A stretch of DNA of 64,000 nucleotides from Vanilla planifolia (taxonomy: Eukaryota > Streptophyta > Magnoliopsida > Asparagales > Orchidaceae), in NCBI GenBank assembly GCA_023846275.1, contig JAIUJO010000185.1:626229-690228 (forward strand), in the 5' to 3' direction. The notes under the pieces were generated by a model. It saw only the letters and a list, made by a program, of their open reading frames with translations, did not search any database and had not been told where the DNA came from. Of this stretch, positions 21,275 to 33,811 are shown one piece after another (positions within the stretch are counted from its first letter, which is position 1; each line of letters starts with the position of its first letter). Both the position numbers and the translations under genes were made by a program.

Positions 21275-22850
21275 CTAAAAGATAAGTATTGTGCAGCTTA
21301 AGAATGGTGATAAAATCACAAATGTCTTCCACATAATATTCAATAATAAGCAAATGATGGATAATATATAGATACTTAAAGATCCAAGTGGGAGTTGGGT
21401 CTTAAAGGAGTTAATTGCTAAAAATGTTGTGGATTGCTTAACATCTCTTTATTCCATACTAAGAAAATGGAGAAGTGCTTTGCTTTTTGATTCTTACACC
21501 AATTGAAAAGTAATATGATGCTAATTCAACTTGTTAATAAGGAGAAAATAAAAGAAATTATTTTTTTAATGGATTCTTCATGTGCTTACAAGTTGGATGG
21601 GTTTGATGTTTTATTTTACAAGCATTCTTGCTCAACATTTTAATATGAAATTTATTACTCTATCAATGATTTTATTATTGTAACCTATCACCTAAAGAAT
21701 GCAGTAGTGCTAAATTAATTTTTCTTCTAAAGATTATTTATAATACAACTTTGGAAGACTGTTATGACAATTGGAGCTAGACTTTAAGAATATGCTCAAT
21801 AATATATCGTGAGAAAACAAGTACTACAAATGTTTAACTTCTATAGTTAATTTATTAATCCAATCACGATTATATAAAATATAAGCTAGTTGAAAGTAAT
21901 TTTTAACAAAAAAGGAAATGGTTCCATCTAAATTCTCCAATTAGCTAAAGCATGGTAACCCTCTATCCCCTTTTCTTCTCCACCTTGTAGCTAAAACACT
22001 AAGAAGAGGTTTAAACAATCTACATATAAAAGGTAAGGTGAAGCACTAGGCCACTCGAAGCGGTTGTCAACCATTGTCCCATTTTTGCTTTGTAGATTAC
22101 TTTATTCTCTTCTAAAGAGGTGACAAATGATCAATCAAAAATATCACATTATTCCTATTTGATCTCAAAGGCACATCAAGTTTATAGATTATTATACAAA
22201 GGATCTTCTTTATTATATGTACAAACATGAAACACAAGTAGGAGAACATCGACAAGGAGTTCCTTTAGAAAAGATACTATCTTAAAATCACTTAGCTCAA
22301 AAGCACATTATTCAAAGGTAGGAAATAAGAGGTCCACTAAAAACACTAAATTGACAAAACATGCAAAAGAAAATACTCTCAGTGGGAGGTAGTATTTGTT
22401 AGTCATATCCTCTAACTAATAATACTTTATAAACTATAGATATCTTATATTCTCAATAATATTACTAATTTTTTTAGTAAGTGTGATAAATGGTTTCCTT
22501 TGGTGTGATAATGATTTGCAAAGCAAGCACCATTTGACTAGCTAGAAAAAGATTAGTTTCCCCTACGAAATGTATGGATTACTAGTTAAGCAATTGTAAG
22601 ATTTTAATGATTCATGTAATGTAATGCTTTTTAAGAAGGTCTACACCTCAAGAATTATCTATTTTATAAACATAAGTTGTAATTTTCTTAATAAAAATTT
22701 TTATAGAGCATGCTTATTGACTTGGAATCAAGTAAAGAGAATCATTCTCACTATTTTGTATTTTGTAATACTTGGAGCAAAATAGATAATGATGGCATCA
22801 ATTACTAGACCCTCACCAAGGATGGTAAGCTCACTATCAATTCTGAATAA
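21275..22850 (+). pseudogene. LINE-A ORF2 reverse transcriptase remnant (FVDD changed to FVDY)
   Basis: Reverse transcriptase of the LINE, reading on after the inserted block. Visible motifs: NGDKITNVFH at about 21,303-21,332 (family pattern GD-NT-FFH), KLDGFDVLFYKHS at about 21,590 (family PG-DGF---F), a PLSP-like QG-PLSP block near 21,961-21,990, and LSHFCFVDYFILF around 22,077-22,106. The catalytic FADD/FVDD box is therefore FVDY: GAT at 22,095-22,097 is kept, but the second Asp codon is TAC at 22,098-22,100. Downstream, FKGRK and KYSQW (about 22,300-22,390) match the YLG-P to W-LS region, and a WKKISFPYEMYGLL-like stretch near 22,550 matches the W---PK--GGLG segment. Many stops and frameshifts intervene. 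No RNase H domain was recognised. Confidence 0.75.
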
Positions 22851-25800
22851 GATAAGCTTAGAGGTGATTAATTGCCTTACTTATAAGTCATAAAACATAA
22901 TGTAGTATAATTGCCAACCTTCCACAATTTCTCTACTTATGTGGGGAGTCCTAAATAACTAATTACCTTTTGATAAGAACTTGAGGGACTTGAATTTGAA
23001 TTTATAGACAAATGCTATTTTTTGTATATAGGAACTCTCAAATTAATCTTATGGAACCCATTTGAAATTAATCTTGGCATTAAACAAACCCACCATCATG
23101 ATTCAAGAAATGCTTCAACAATGGTGGAAGTGTAGTCACCCAAACTCAATAGCTATTAAGGGATTTAGTTTTTTACTATCTCTCGTATGCTAAAATATCT
23201 AGAAGATATAAATTAAAAACAATTCGATGAGCAAATATTCCCTATTCATTGATAGAGTTCAACATAATAGTTATGGTTTGAAATGTTGTCTAATTATCTA
23301 AAGAAGTTCAATAGATCCTCAAACAGTAAAAAATTCATTGCTTCCTTGATTTTTTGAGATCAAGTGAACAATTAAAAAGTTGTTTAATGCACTCCCCTAG
23401 TAAAGGAATTAGTCAAATTTAATTCTAAGTGATTGACTAGAGGGAACCAAGGCCTTATAGGTTGTGTTCATGTGATTTGAAACTACTTGGTAGAGCTATT
23501 AAAGCACTCTCAATTTACATTGTATCTAAAAAAATATAAGTTGAAGTTATTGAAATACAATTTGATTTAAACTTATGGGATAATTTGGGATTATGTAAAT
23601 GTCATGATGGAATCAAACAATTAATCAATCATTATAATGTTGCACAAAAGCATAGGAATCACTTGTTGTAGCTTAATTCTACTAATTAGAATGAATCGAT
23701 TTCATTCATTGCAACGTAGTTTAATTCTATCATATATTCAAGAAAAGAAATGTAGTAACAAACTAGTAGACTTAAATAGCTAATAATTGTATTCATTTGG
23801 AGGTTTAAGTTAAAAACAAATTCCAAAAGTTTACAAAGTTTTAATTAAGCATGATGAGGAGAGATGTTGGTATGGTGATCATAAGGAAAGTCATCCAACT
23901 AATTAGTCCATAATCAAAGGCATGAAATGCATTCACATGATCATTAAGGTTGACTTGGATTTGTTCTTGGGGAAATTACTAAGTTTTTTGGGCTAAAAAG
24001 AATGAACTAAAATCTTGGACAACCACTAGATTTTATGATATAACTTTTATTTTAGCTTAGGAAATCAATTTTGATAAACTACTTTGGGTTTATATAACTC
24101 ATGTCAAGTTAATTATATTCTCAAAAAAAATGAGTGGACCTATTTTTTGTGGTTCATTCATAGTAGGGAAACCAATGTTGATAAAATCTCTTAATTTTAA
24201 TAAATGATAGCTATTCTTCTTATATCTAAGATCATGACTTTTTTGTGTAAAAAATTACAAAAGCCCAACCCATTCCAATATATTCCAATCAAAATTGAAC
24301 TTGATTATAGCAAAAAATGCAAAAGAAAGGTTCATACAATTATGAAAACTTTTGTAGTATTAATACTATAGCAAATTTGTGAATTAGGAAGCTACCTAAC
24401 AAATTTAACATTCTTTTTGGGAATAAGTTATGCAGATAATGAAAAAAAAGCCATCTCTTTCTCAACAATTTCTTTGCCATTTGATATAATAGAAAATTTA
24501 ATTTTTCATCAATTTTAGTTACACATGTTTCCATAGCCTAATCATCTTGTACTCCTTGATTCATTGGCAAGCACATCCTCCAAATCAACCATATGTGAAG
24601 TCTAATTCAATGGCATTAGTTAAGTATGATGGACTTAATTAGGCAATACATTGGACTCACTATTTATTTGGAATCATTAGAGACTTTACTTTGATTCTAT
24701 GCAACTATATCATGGCTTTGAATCATACTAATACCATCATTAATATCTAAACAAATAGATGACACTTATTGGCTATTTCAACATGCATGGTTATAGATTT
24801 TATCACTGTATTGAGTTATATCTTACATCATAGCAATACAATCACTAGCTTAGTATCTACCTAATGTGCAACTTTTAGATTGGTCCAAAAAAAATTTAAT
24901 AATGCATCAATAGTTAGTCTGGATTACTCCAAAGTTGAAATATTTCTTAGCATGTATAATATGATTCCTTATTAGCCTAGTATAACATTTCACGTCATGA
25001 GTACCATCTTCAACGAGTATTTTTTAACTTTGATCAATCAGATTTATCTTTTATGTTTCCTCTTTTTGTCAATGCCATTCTAATACTACCACTCATTAGA
25101 AAGGATTAGACAAATTTGTTGACTCTAATTAGTTTTTCGTACATCCTAAAATCATGAAATTTGTAAATGTAGTATACCATACTTCATAGCAAGATTGTCA
25201 TCACCTAAATATGTGGCATGGCATGAACCATTTCTATTTCTTTGAAAGCACTTTGATTTTTGTTAGATTATTTATTTACAAAAATGCAATAATACATTAA
25301 TCAAACTTATCCATTGAGGCACATTGTCTCAATTTTTGTTGTTTAGTTCCTCAATTAGCTTGGTTTACTGTTCATGAGTCTTGTCATAAATTGTTTAGCA
25401 ATATGGTTCTCATCATACAATATGATAGGTCCTTAGACCAAGGTCAGACATTACACTCTTATGTGTTCTTATACAATTTCAATGCACAAGTTATGTGGAA
25501 TCAATCATGGTCATTATAGATACCTCTATGCATTAGACTCATTCCAATTAATAAATTGAATTAGTAATATTGATACTTTAGTGAGACACTCCAAATCACT
25601 GAATAGTATCTAGTGAGCTTATGGCATTCACGTGCATCAACACATCAAAAACATATGGATGGTCTTCTTCACACACACATATCAATACAAGCCTTTAGAA
25701 GTCTTGATAAAAAAAATAATGCATTTTAAGAAACTATAACTATTGTAACCTCCAATATGTAGTAATTCTTTTTTTTTTCATAGAGGAAATGGTAGAGAAA

Positions 25801-26370
25801 TGGTCTACATAGCCTTGAAATGGTGGAAAAGATGGATAAATGATTTTAAGAGATGTTAAATACTGATAATAAACATAAATAGAACTATATAACTTATGAT
25901 TAATATAATCATCCACTAATGCAATTACATATCATCATTTAATTATTCAATATTTTGAAAACATCAAATTTTGTCATTATCACCAATAAAGCCATGTTAT
26001 CATTAAGGAAGCTATAGGGATAATTTATATCATTAACATAGCTTAAAAATATTATATAAGCTTTTGCTATCTGCATTCATATAATGCAAAACAACATGTG
26101 CAAAATTGCCTATTATTTCTTCTTTGAAGAGAAAATTGTAGAATTTTTTTACTTTAAAATTATGCAATATGTTAAACTTCACCCCTTAAAAAGTCATTGA
26201 GTTGTTATGTTTTAGCATTCAAAAAACATTAGTAAGGTTCAAACATAGTAGCATTCCATACATCAATCAAATATTCCACTTGGAGACATACTAGTCCACT
26301 AAGATTTAAGGCCATTCAAAGTTTGGAACCTCTACTTTAGTATGTCTATGAAATTATTCCTATTGTGGGA
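22851..26370. other. AT-rich spacer, nothing recognised
   Basis: No reading frame above about 64 codons and no transposon motif that I could defend on either strand. The start may still contain the decayed 3' part of LINE-A. Confidence 0.5.
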
Positions 26371-27695
26371 GCCAATTACAATTAACCTTTGTTTATTACA
26401 CTTTTTAATTTTCTTTTTATAAATTTTTAGGTTATTTGTATTTATAATTTAGTTTAAGTTAATTTGAGATTGATTAGCAGCTTTCTAGATACTTATAACT
26501 TTAAATTCTATCTAGGATATTCTTATAGTTGTATGGTAATGTTATTAGCAAAAACTTGTTTCTAAATGTCTTTCAAATGTCTTAAAATTGAGCATTGGGT
26601 TACTTTTTGCTACTACTCATTGAAATCTTTCTCCTTTACCACTACTAGTGTTGATTTGTTTGGCATACATGACCCACCTTGACTCTTTGAACTCATTGAT
26701 CAGCTCAATACACGCTCACCAACATTGATCTACAATCCATGAAATTTCCTAACCAATTAACACATGTCGACCTCTTAGCTCATGCTGATCTCCAAATTAG
26801 ACTTGGGGTGCAACTGTTTCTCTTTGCCTGTGTTGCACTAATCATATAATCCACCTCCTTGCCTCCCGTTGCACAGACAGCTAAAATGCACATGCAAATT
26901 TGGGAGTTTGCTATGCCAAATTAATTTTGCTTCATTTCAAGGAAAAGTTTTTACTAAATTCAAATTATGTTTTTTGTAATTTATAAGGACTTTTTGAATT
27001 CTAAAAGTGTACTTTAGAATTCTAATATGTGTTTTATAATATTCCAATAATATCCTTTTATTTCTTAGGCTAACAAATTATCATTGTAGCTTTGACATCT
27101 TTGTAAAGAATGATGCTTGCAATGTTGTAAGCAATGTAATTTAAATGAAATAATAAAGTACTACCACTATGCCAGTTTAGTAGAAGCATGTTGTGTATAT
27201 TTAATGTAATAGTGTGATTCTAGAGGTAACCTACGAAGGAGAGTGAATGGATAAAAAAAGAAAGATTCTAACAAATTATTCAATATTCATAAGAGCAACA
27301 AATCTCTAAGAAAGGTCTCAATCACTTAACCACAACTTTTCGGAAATTAATAAGGTCATCAAAATTTCTAATTTTTCTTAATGAACAAGTGATTTTCTTA
27401 TTTAGCATTATAAGAAGTCTACTTGTGCACCATGATACTTCACCACTAACTTGAGTATTTTAGATGTTGGTTATTGAAACCAGTTTTTCTTTAGGTTAAC
27501 ATCTCTTATGTTAATGATCAGTTTATGTTTTAAGTTTCTAAAAAAGTTTTGACTTGTATAATGATACTAGGATTTGTTATATTAAACCAATAGAATCTTT
27601 GGTTAGGACTTTATAAGGATATGTTGTGTGCACCTAAGTACCTTTCAATTATTAATGACTTAAAAATAGGTTTTAACATATCATCATATAATAAC
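26370..27695 (+). mobile_element. Probable 5' LTR of the gypsy element
   Basis: DNA directly upstream of a tRNA primer-binding site. The stretch near 27,100-27,165 has the look of an LTR R/polyadenylation region, ending in an AAATGAAATAATAAAG-type signal. The part from about 26.4 to 27.1 kb has a diverged inverted relative inside LINE-A at 20.43-21.26 kb. No matching 3' LTR was found to the right, so the start coordinate is approximate and the call rests on position, composition and the inverted relative. Confidence 0.45.
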
Positions 27696-27696
27696 T

Positions 27697-27707
27697 TGGT
27701 ATCAAAG
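27697..27707 (+). promoter_or_regulatory. Primer-binding site (initiator Met-tRNA type)
   Basis: The sequence TGGTATCAAAG closely matches the TGGTATCAGAG sequence complementary to the 3' end of plant initiator Met-tRNA, which most plant LTR retrotransposons use to prime minus-strand DNA synthesis. Its position fits: recognisable gag follows about 0.6 kb downstream. Confidence 0.8.
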
Positions 27708-28299
27708 GGTGCTTAGCTATAACAAATTTGTATAATTTGTAATTTATCGTTAAAGTAACATATTTTAATTATATGCATTTTTAATATGAAAAATCTATTA
27801 AATAGTAAATGAAAAAATTAAAAAATAAGAAAAGCTTATTTTCAAGTCTGAAGCTACAACATGTACTTATTTATATGTTCTTTTGTCAATACATTTAATT
27901 ATTTTTTTGTTTTTCTTTAACTTTATGATCTCAAATTACAAAACATTTTTCAAACCTAATTATTTATGACTATTAGGTCTATAAAATAATATAAAATATC
28001 TAATTCTCTACAATTTAGCCATTTGTAGGCCTGATAATACAACCTATAATTATAGAACAAATTCATTCTATGTAAGAGCAAAGAGAAACCTTAGTAACAT
28101 GCATAGACAAAATGAAACAATATAGTTAAAATAGATGTGCTGGAACTCATAGATTAAGTTGGTCTATGATAACTGACTTTGGAGTGATGGAAATATCTTT
28201 TGAAAAATGAACCTAACCAAATGGAATGTCAACCTAGATGTCAAGCCACCTCGCATACCCATGGTAGCTGACATAGTAGGGATAATGATCACTAGGTTA

Positions 28300-29040
28300 A
28301 CATGATTAAAATAAGGGTAGAAACATTTGATGGAAGTTTTGACCCTTAAGTATATCAAATTTGGAAATTGAGAATACAATATTATTTCAAATGATATGAT
28401 CTTAGTAAGCATGAAAAGTGCCAATTTATAAAAACTTAAGCTCATATCACATACTAGACTATTTATTTACACATTAAAAAGTATTGTTTTGATAAGCAAG
28501 CATTACCTTGATCATGGAAAGAAATCAAAATTTGCCAGCAAGTTAAACATTTACTCACTTCATATTTTGGTGAACTTTTGGATAAATACCAACATTTATC
28601 TTAAGGTTGAAAGAGTTCTAAAACATCGATTGCTAAGTGTGAGAATTATATGCTTTAATGTGGTGTCTTAGAACTAGATCAAGTAACTTTTTTTTATTTT
28701 GAGTTATGCTTTGAGTGACTACTCAATTGAGTTATACATAAGAAATATTATTAGTTTAGAAAAGGCATATAAAGTAGCTTATGATTTAAAATATCAATCG
28801 CTTGTGAGAGTTGGATTCCTTTGACCACTTCCTACCCTAAAATTCATATCCCTAATTCCATTATTCTACTACTTGTAGTCTATAAACCAACTTTGTCTCT
28901 TTACAAATACTTCTAACTTATTTAATTTAATTGTTAGACAAACCATCAACTACTTCCACAGTAGAGTGTTATTACTATCACAAGAAAGGGCATGTCATAG
29001 CATAATATCCTAAAAAAGCCCTAGAAGTAAACTAAAAAGA
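28300..29040 (+). pseudogene. Gypsy gag remnant with broken CCHC knuckle
   Basis: Gag packages the element RNA. A frame near 28,325-28,390 reads TFDGSFDP followed by an ISNLEIE-like stretch, matching the F-G--DP--Y--W--- opening of plant gypsy gag (retrotrans_gag family). At 28,967-29,010 the frame reads CYYYHKKGHVIA, stop, YPKKALE. This fits CX2CX4HX4C with the second and fourth Cys replaced by Tyr (TGT to TAT); both changes are G-to-A on this strand. Numerous stops lie between the two ends. Confidence 0.7.
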
Positions 29041-29199
29041 AGGATCGAAAGAAAGCATTAAAGTTAAGAAAAATGAGGCTATATAGCTAGATGAGGATGT
29101 TAAAGTAGAATTCCAAGTACTAGATTAAAGAATTTAATATATTGCACAGCCTATAATTATTGTGAGATGTAATTTGATTACACTATGAATAACAAAAAT

Positions 29200-29580
29200 T
29201 TTTTTGGCAAACTAAAATATTTTGTACATTCCTTAGAATTAAATACTAACCTATAAGATTATTATAGATGACAATAGTCATAACATTGTCATATTAGAGA
29301 ATACTACCAAAAGGATAGGTTTAACATTCGTAGACCATCCCCACTTATGCAAAGTATCGTCGATCAAATAAACATCAATTTTTAGAAAACAAATTGTTGC
29401 ATTCCTTTCAAGTTTGGTCAATATTTTAAGGAATTATGGTGTAATGCTATCCCAATGAAAGTAGATGATCTTATTTTAGAAAAAACTTTGTTATTCGATT
29501 AAGATGTTACCTTAAATGGAAGTGAAAATGCTTGCACTTTTGGATAATAAGGAGCCAAGATCACACAATATCTTTTACCT
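29200..29580 (+). pseudogene. Gypsy aspartic protease remnant
   Basis: Processes the gag-pol polyprotein in an active element. At about 29,256 the frame reads KIIIDDNSHNIV, matching the plant gypsy pattern IIDGGS-N, here with the active-site triplet altered. It is followed at about 29,450 by IPMKVDDLILEKTLLFD, matching the family pattern V-PM-A-H-LLGRPW--D. The usual CD before V-PM is lost. Order and spacing (about 65 residues) are typical for this clade. It is non-functional. Confidence 0.75.
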
Positions 29581-29749
29581 CCCTCAAAAAGAATTTCTAA
29601 CCTAAATACTCCAAAAACAAAAGATAAAGAGAAAGAAAAAATAATTTGTCATTTCACTAGGTGAGATTATGAGGGATATAATCAGTGGTAATGTTAAGTA
29701 GATTGTAACAATTTATGAAGTCCTTACTGTATAACCACCCCACCAACCA

Positions 29750-30165
29750 TGGTCTAACCCTTGTTAAAAGAATTTGTGAAGGTTATCTTGATGACTAGCT
29801 AAATGCACTCCAACTACTAAGAGATATTTAGCATCCTATTGATCTTGTTCAAAACACTTCACTGTCACATTTACTAAATTATTGATTAAATCTATTATGT
29901 CACAAAGAAATTATTTGATAATAAAATCCTATTCAAAAGAATTTATTATGAAAAGTTTTAGAGCATGTGCTGACATCACTTTGTTTTATCCAAAAAATGA
30001 TTAAACTTGATGCATGTGCATAGATTATCATGTCATTAACAAAATAATGATTAAGTTTAGATTTCCAATTCATATGCTCTACGATATGTTAGTTCAAAAA
30101 GTTGGAGCCACCATATTTTATAATATAGATCACAAAATTGGATACTATTATGTTTGAATCTATCT
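29750..30165 (+). pseudogene. Gypsy reverse transcriptase remnant (N-terminal half)
   Basis: The frame at about 29,758 reads LLKEFVKV (family LL-EF-DVF), and from 30,014 it reads CIDYHVINKIMIKFRFPI, followed by YDMLVQKVGATIFYNIDHKIGYYYV. This is the plant gypsy RT block CVDSRAINKIT-KYRFPIP--DDMLD-L-GA--FSKIDL-SGYHQI. The IDL Asp survives as ID. After about 30,165 the similarity stops and no YVDD box with recognisable flanks follows. Confidence 0.85.
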
Positions 30166-30249
30166 ATTGATGAATTTTATTTGTAGTAATGGTTTTTGTT
30201 TTGTACCATCCATGTTTTTAAGAAATCATGACAATAATGTGCATGTTAC

Positions 30250-32570
30250 TTTTCATTAATGTATCCACCACAGTTGAAGCTCTTAGTGCATGTGTTTCTT
30301 TTAGTGACATTCCAATGTGCTTATCTTGCTTTATTTAAATTACTTAGAACATCCTTGACCCATCAAAGTTTCCTAAAAGTTTTGTTATCAAAAAATCTAT
30401 TAAGTCGTACAAGTACTTGATCCAATATTTTGAACCATTCAATGGGTGAGTAACAACAATAATAAGCACGTAGCATCATTTTGATCCACATTCTAATAAA
30501 AAATTTCACTCCATCTTCCAATTTTACTATGAAGTCCACTATCAGGCTTACTCAAGTTCATTGAATAATGATTAGTTCATTTCTTTATCTTACAAAAAAG
30601 AAATAGATCTAAAATACTAAAATGATTTATATAGTTCTATATGCACTCTTGTTGTGTGGCTTATCAAGATGGGCATGAGTTTATTGCAATAAAAATTTTT
30701 ATATTTCCTTAAAGAATATTTAAAGAAATGCTTTAAACTAATTTCTTAATAAACTTGAGTACATATTTAAAAGTGATTATTAACAAATGTTAATTTTTTT
30801 AAAACATATCGATTTATTTTAAAATAAATTGATTTTTTAATAATAAAGCTTAATGAAAATTATGAAAAAAATCAATAAAAATTAAAAAAATATTCTTAAA
30901 TGATTATTAGGTATTTTTATTTAAAATCTTGCCTACACCTACCCTTGATTAAAAATCAAATAAATATATAGCAATAAATATAAGTCTTTCACTACAAGAT
31001 GATTTCATTTAACTCTTACAATAATGAAACAATAGAAATAAGCTACTATGGTCTTATAATATAATAAATTTCAAAAACAATAAAACAATTCAATGACACA
31101 AAATTGAAATTAATACAAATAAAGAGCTAATGATTGCAAAATACTTAATGAAATATAAGTGTTTTAATTGAATCCATTAAAAATAAAAAACAATGTGAAC
31201 TTCATTGATTTGAGAGGCACAACGCAAGGACGTGAGAGTGAGCACTAAGTGCTAATGACTTGAATGTCATTACATCAATGTTTTTTTTAAATTGTGTAAA
31301 AATTTAATTAGTTAATGTTTTTTTAAGAATTCACTTAGTTATACATATCTTTAATGGATGGTAATATTTCCCAAGTTGATTAATTAATCATTAATAATAA
31401 ATTATAAAAATCCCAATAGTTCAAAAGAACTGTTAAATGAGCTATTATATTTGAGCTGCTCCATAGGAAGCCTCCTTAACCTCTTTATACCAAAATACAT
31501 GATTAGTTGAATACATTAAATAAGAATTATTTAAAAATTAGGATTTGATTAGGACTTTTATATTAGAATTGGGATTTGATGTTTGGATCACAAAATTATG
31601 CCATTTAATGGTAGACATAATTATGTGTTTAAAGGTGAATGTGAATACAATTATTTGATCACATAATTATGCAATTAGGTGGCAGAATATCTACAAAAAT
31701 TATAATTACGTGAAATTGATATAGGTTTTTGCCCTATATTACATGAACAATGGACCATTATGGCTTTATATGAGTTTTCCTAAAATACATAATAAGTGTA
31801 TTGTTTGGAGTTAGCTACCCCTAGTTCACTCTAAAGTACTTCCTCTATTACAAATACATTCTTATTTAATTAAATATGGATTTATGTGTTATATGTTGAA
31901 CTACAATTGCTTGAAGATAAAAGATGTATTTTATTTGGTTACCCTTCTGTTTGTAGTGTCAAGCCATAAATACTAATCATTTGGTCATAATAGACTTGAT
32001 TTGAGTGAATGTATTTAGTTTTAAAAAATAAGGCATGCATTTTTCAAGATAATAAATTAGGGATCTTCAAAGTACCTTGGAGAATTCAATAAGATTCAAT
32101 GATAAAAGATGTATGCATCTAGTTTGTAAAAAAAATATTGTAAAATAGAATACAAGCTTGTAGATTATAATGCACTTCTTTATTCACTTTCAAATTCTAA
32201 CTTAAGTTTCTAAATTATTCAACTTTTTCATGATCTAGTAAACTTACATGTTCTTATTTTTTTACCCAATCCTTTTTTTATTAAATGTGTGAAAACAAAT
32301 ACTTGCCAAATTTGATAAACTTTAGGTAAACTAAAAAATTAATTTTGTTAAATTTTCTTAATAAAAAAATAAGCGTCACCCCAACCTCACCAAGTTCAAC
32401 TCACTTAGGCTGCCTAAGGTCTAGTAAACTTGGAACTGTCATGATGGGGGACTAAGTAAAAACAAGGCTAGTTAAGCCAAAAATTGGTTAGAGGTGCATT
32501 CATGAACATGGTTGACATAAGACAAATGATTGATTAAGGCTAAACTCTAATTAAATATACAAATGAGAGT
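30250..32570. other. AT-rich spacer, nothing recognised
   Basis: No coding frame or transposon motif could be identified. It includes a 26-base near-perfect AT palindrome (30,808-30,833), listed separately. Confidence 0.5.
30808..30833. repeat. AT-rich palindrome, 26 bases
   Basis: Two arms meet at 30,820/30,821 and pair completely except for one G/A mismatch near the ends. In such AT-rich DNA a palindrome of this size can arise by chance or mark an old hairpin; no function is implied. Confidence 0.7.
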
Positions 32571-32574
32571 CAAG

Positions 32575-33180
32575 TTGGACCCATAATCAAGAAATTACTT
32601 ATAAGCATATGAGTGGCTCAAGTGATGAATCCCAAGCACACTTGCATTATGCACCCATGAAAGGTATTGTAAAGAGAAAACTACATTCCTTTTTGATAAT
32701 GTGAGACTGACATTATTCCAACTGCTCAACACCAACAACATGTGTTATTTCTTACCATTCAATTTTTTATTAGTTTATAAATGTTCCATCCACTATAAGC
32801 ACTCGATCTTGGCTCAAAATCAAATGACCATGATCACTCTAACTTCATTGGATTACTTCGATTATTTCTACATTTTGAAATAATCTTCTCGTGAATAAGA
32901 TCTATTGATGTTGGTTGATCCCCACTAATGGCTAATTCCTTAGTTATTATTTGAGCCATTGTGTTAACCAATTAAAAGAAATATTTTAAATTTTTGGAAG
33001 AGCTTTTTAAGCTATTTGGAAGCATTATTTGAAACAACTTTTCCTAAACTTTTTAATAATATTGATCAAACTTTTTCCATATAAACCTAACTATTATTCA
33101 TAAAATGACTAATTAACATGAACAAATATTTGAGATCTCAACAGAGCATAGTATGACATTCTACTTACATAAAGTCTCTT
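32575..33180 (+). repeat. Copia-1 5' LTR (right limit uncertain)
   Basis: Pairs with 38,500-39,205. Shared landmarks in order: aagaaatta(c/t)ttata, an aatgtgagac / aatatgggac motif, tttctcaccattcaat-type sequence, gtactt/gcactcgatc, a CATTTTGAAATAAT-type motif, gctaattcc, agctatttgga, a run beginning gatcaaac/gatcaaat, and gagatct(c/t)aaca near 33,140. The TGTGGGAC-like motif is common in plant LTRs. The 60-codon open frame here (32,701-32,883) is incidental. Confidence 0.75.
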
Positions 33181-33811
33181 GAGAGTAACTACAACGTAGT
33201 TCTTCATAAAATGTGAAATTCGTTTAGCTAATCTTATCACTTCTGACGTTTCAATTTCTTACTTTTCATAGTAATTTTAAGCTCGTCATGTCTGCTTCAA
33301 TTTATCAACAAGCATCCAAAGTTATTCAAATTTATCACAATTTTTCCTTCTTGTTATATTTTTCAATTTTCTTTTTGGTTGGGTGGCTAGCATTTATCAA
33401 AGTGTCAGTTTAGTTTGATGTCATAAAAAACCAAGTTGGTGTTAAGCTTATAAAATCTTACGTTATAATTGAATCTGTAAAAGTTAGTAGGTTGGAGGTG
33501 AGTCATAAGAAAAAATTCTCAAGTTGCAAACTTTTTGATAGTGGTGCTTTTTTCCATCTTATTTGCAAGTGGATGTAGGATCTAATTTGATCCAAAAAAT
33601 ATAAACATTTTGTTTTATTATTTTAATATTTATTTTAAAATTTTTAATCATAAAAGTTAAGAATTAATTTATATAAAATAAAGATTTTTCATAAAGATCA
33701 ATTTTTTTATGAAGAATTTTCTTAAAAAAAATAGAATCTGAAATAACAAAAAGTATTTTAAAACTCACAAATCACCCACTCAAATGGGATTTGTATACTT
33801 AATTTTTTTTT

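Larger units (their letters stand above)
18400..22850 (+). mobile_element. LINE-A: decayed plant L1-type non-LTR retrotransposon
   Basis: Translating the + strand through its many stops and frameshifts gives the ordered parts of a plant L1-like LINE: ORF1 with a DUF4283-like domain and CCHC knuckle (18.4-19.13 kb), apurinic-endonuclease-type domain (19.66-20.25 kb), the K-rich linker before the reverse transcriptase (20.26-20.36 kb), then the GD-NT-FFH-like motif (21.3 kb), RT palm (21.57-22.2 kb) and RT C-terminal/linker region (22.28-22.8 kb). A segment of roughly 0.75-0.85 kb between about 20.43 and 21.26 kb does not belong and looks like an inserted LTR fragment in the opposite orientation. 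No poly(A) tail or target-site duplication was found. Boundaries are approximate. The element is extensively mutated and cannot encode functional protein. Confidence 0.82.
26370..30250 (+). mobile_element. Ty3/gypsy LTR retrotransposon remnant, 3' truncated
   Basis: Ordered gypsy parts on the + strand: probable LTR, primer-binding site (27,697), gag (28.3-29.04 kb), aspartic protease (29.2-29.55 kb) and N-terminal half of reverse transcriptase (29.75-30.16 kb). Nothing after the first RT catalytic region is recognisable: no YVDD-type box with flanks, no RNase H, integrase or 3' LTR before the copia LTR at 32.57 kb. The element is therefore truncated or its 3' half has decayed beyond recognition. 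Stops are frequent throughout. Confidence 0.82.

Noticed and set aside
24541..26300. Possible copia gag-pol remnant between LINE-A and the gypsy element
   Set aside because: Several translated strings hinted at integrase-like spacing, but no two conserved motifs occurred in order on either strand.
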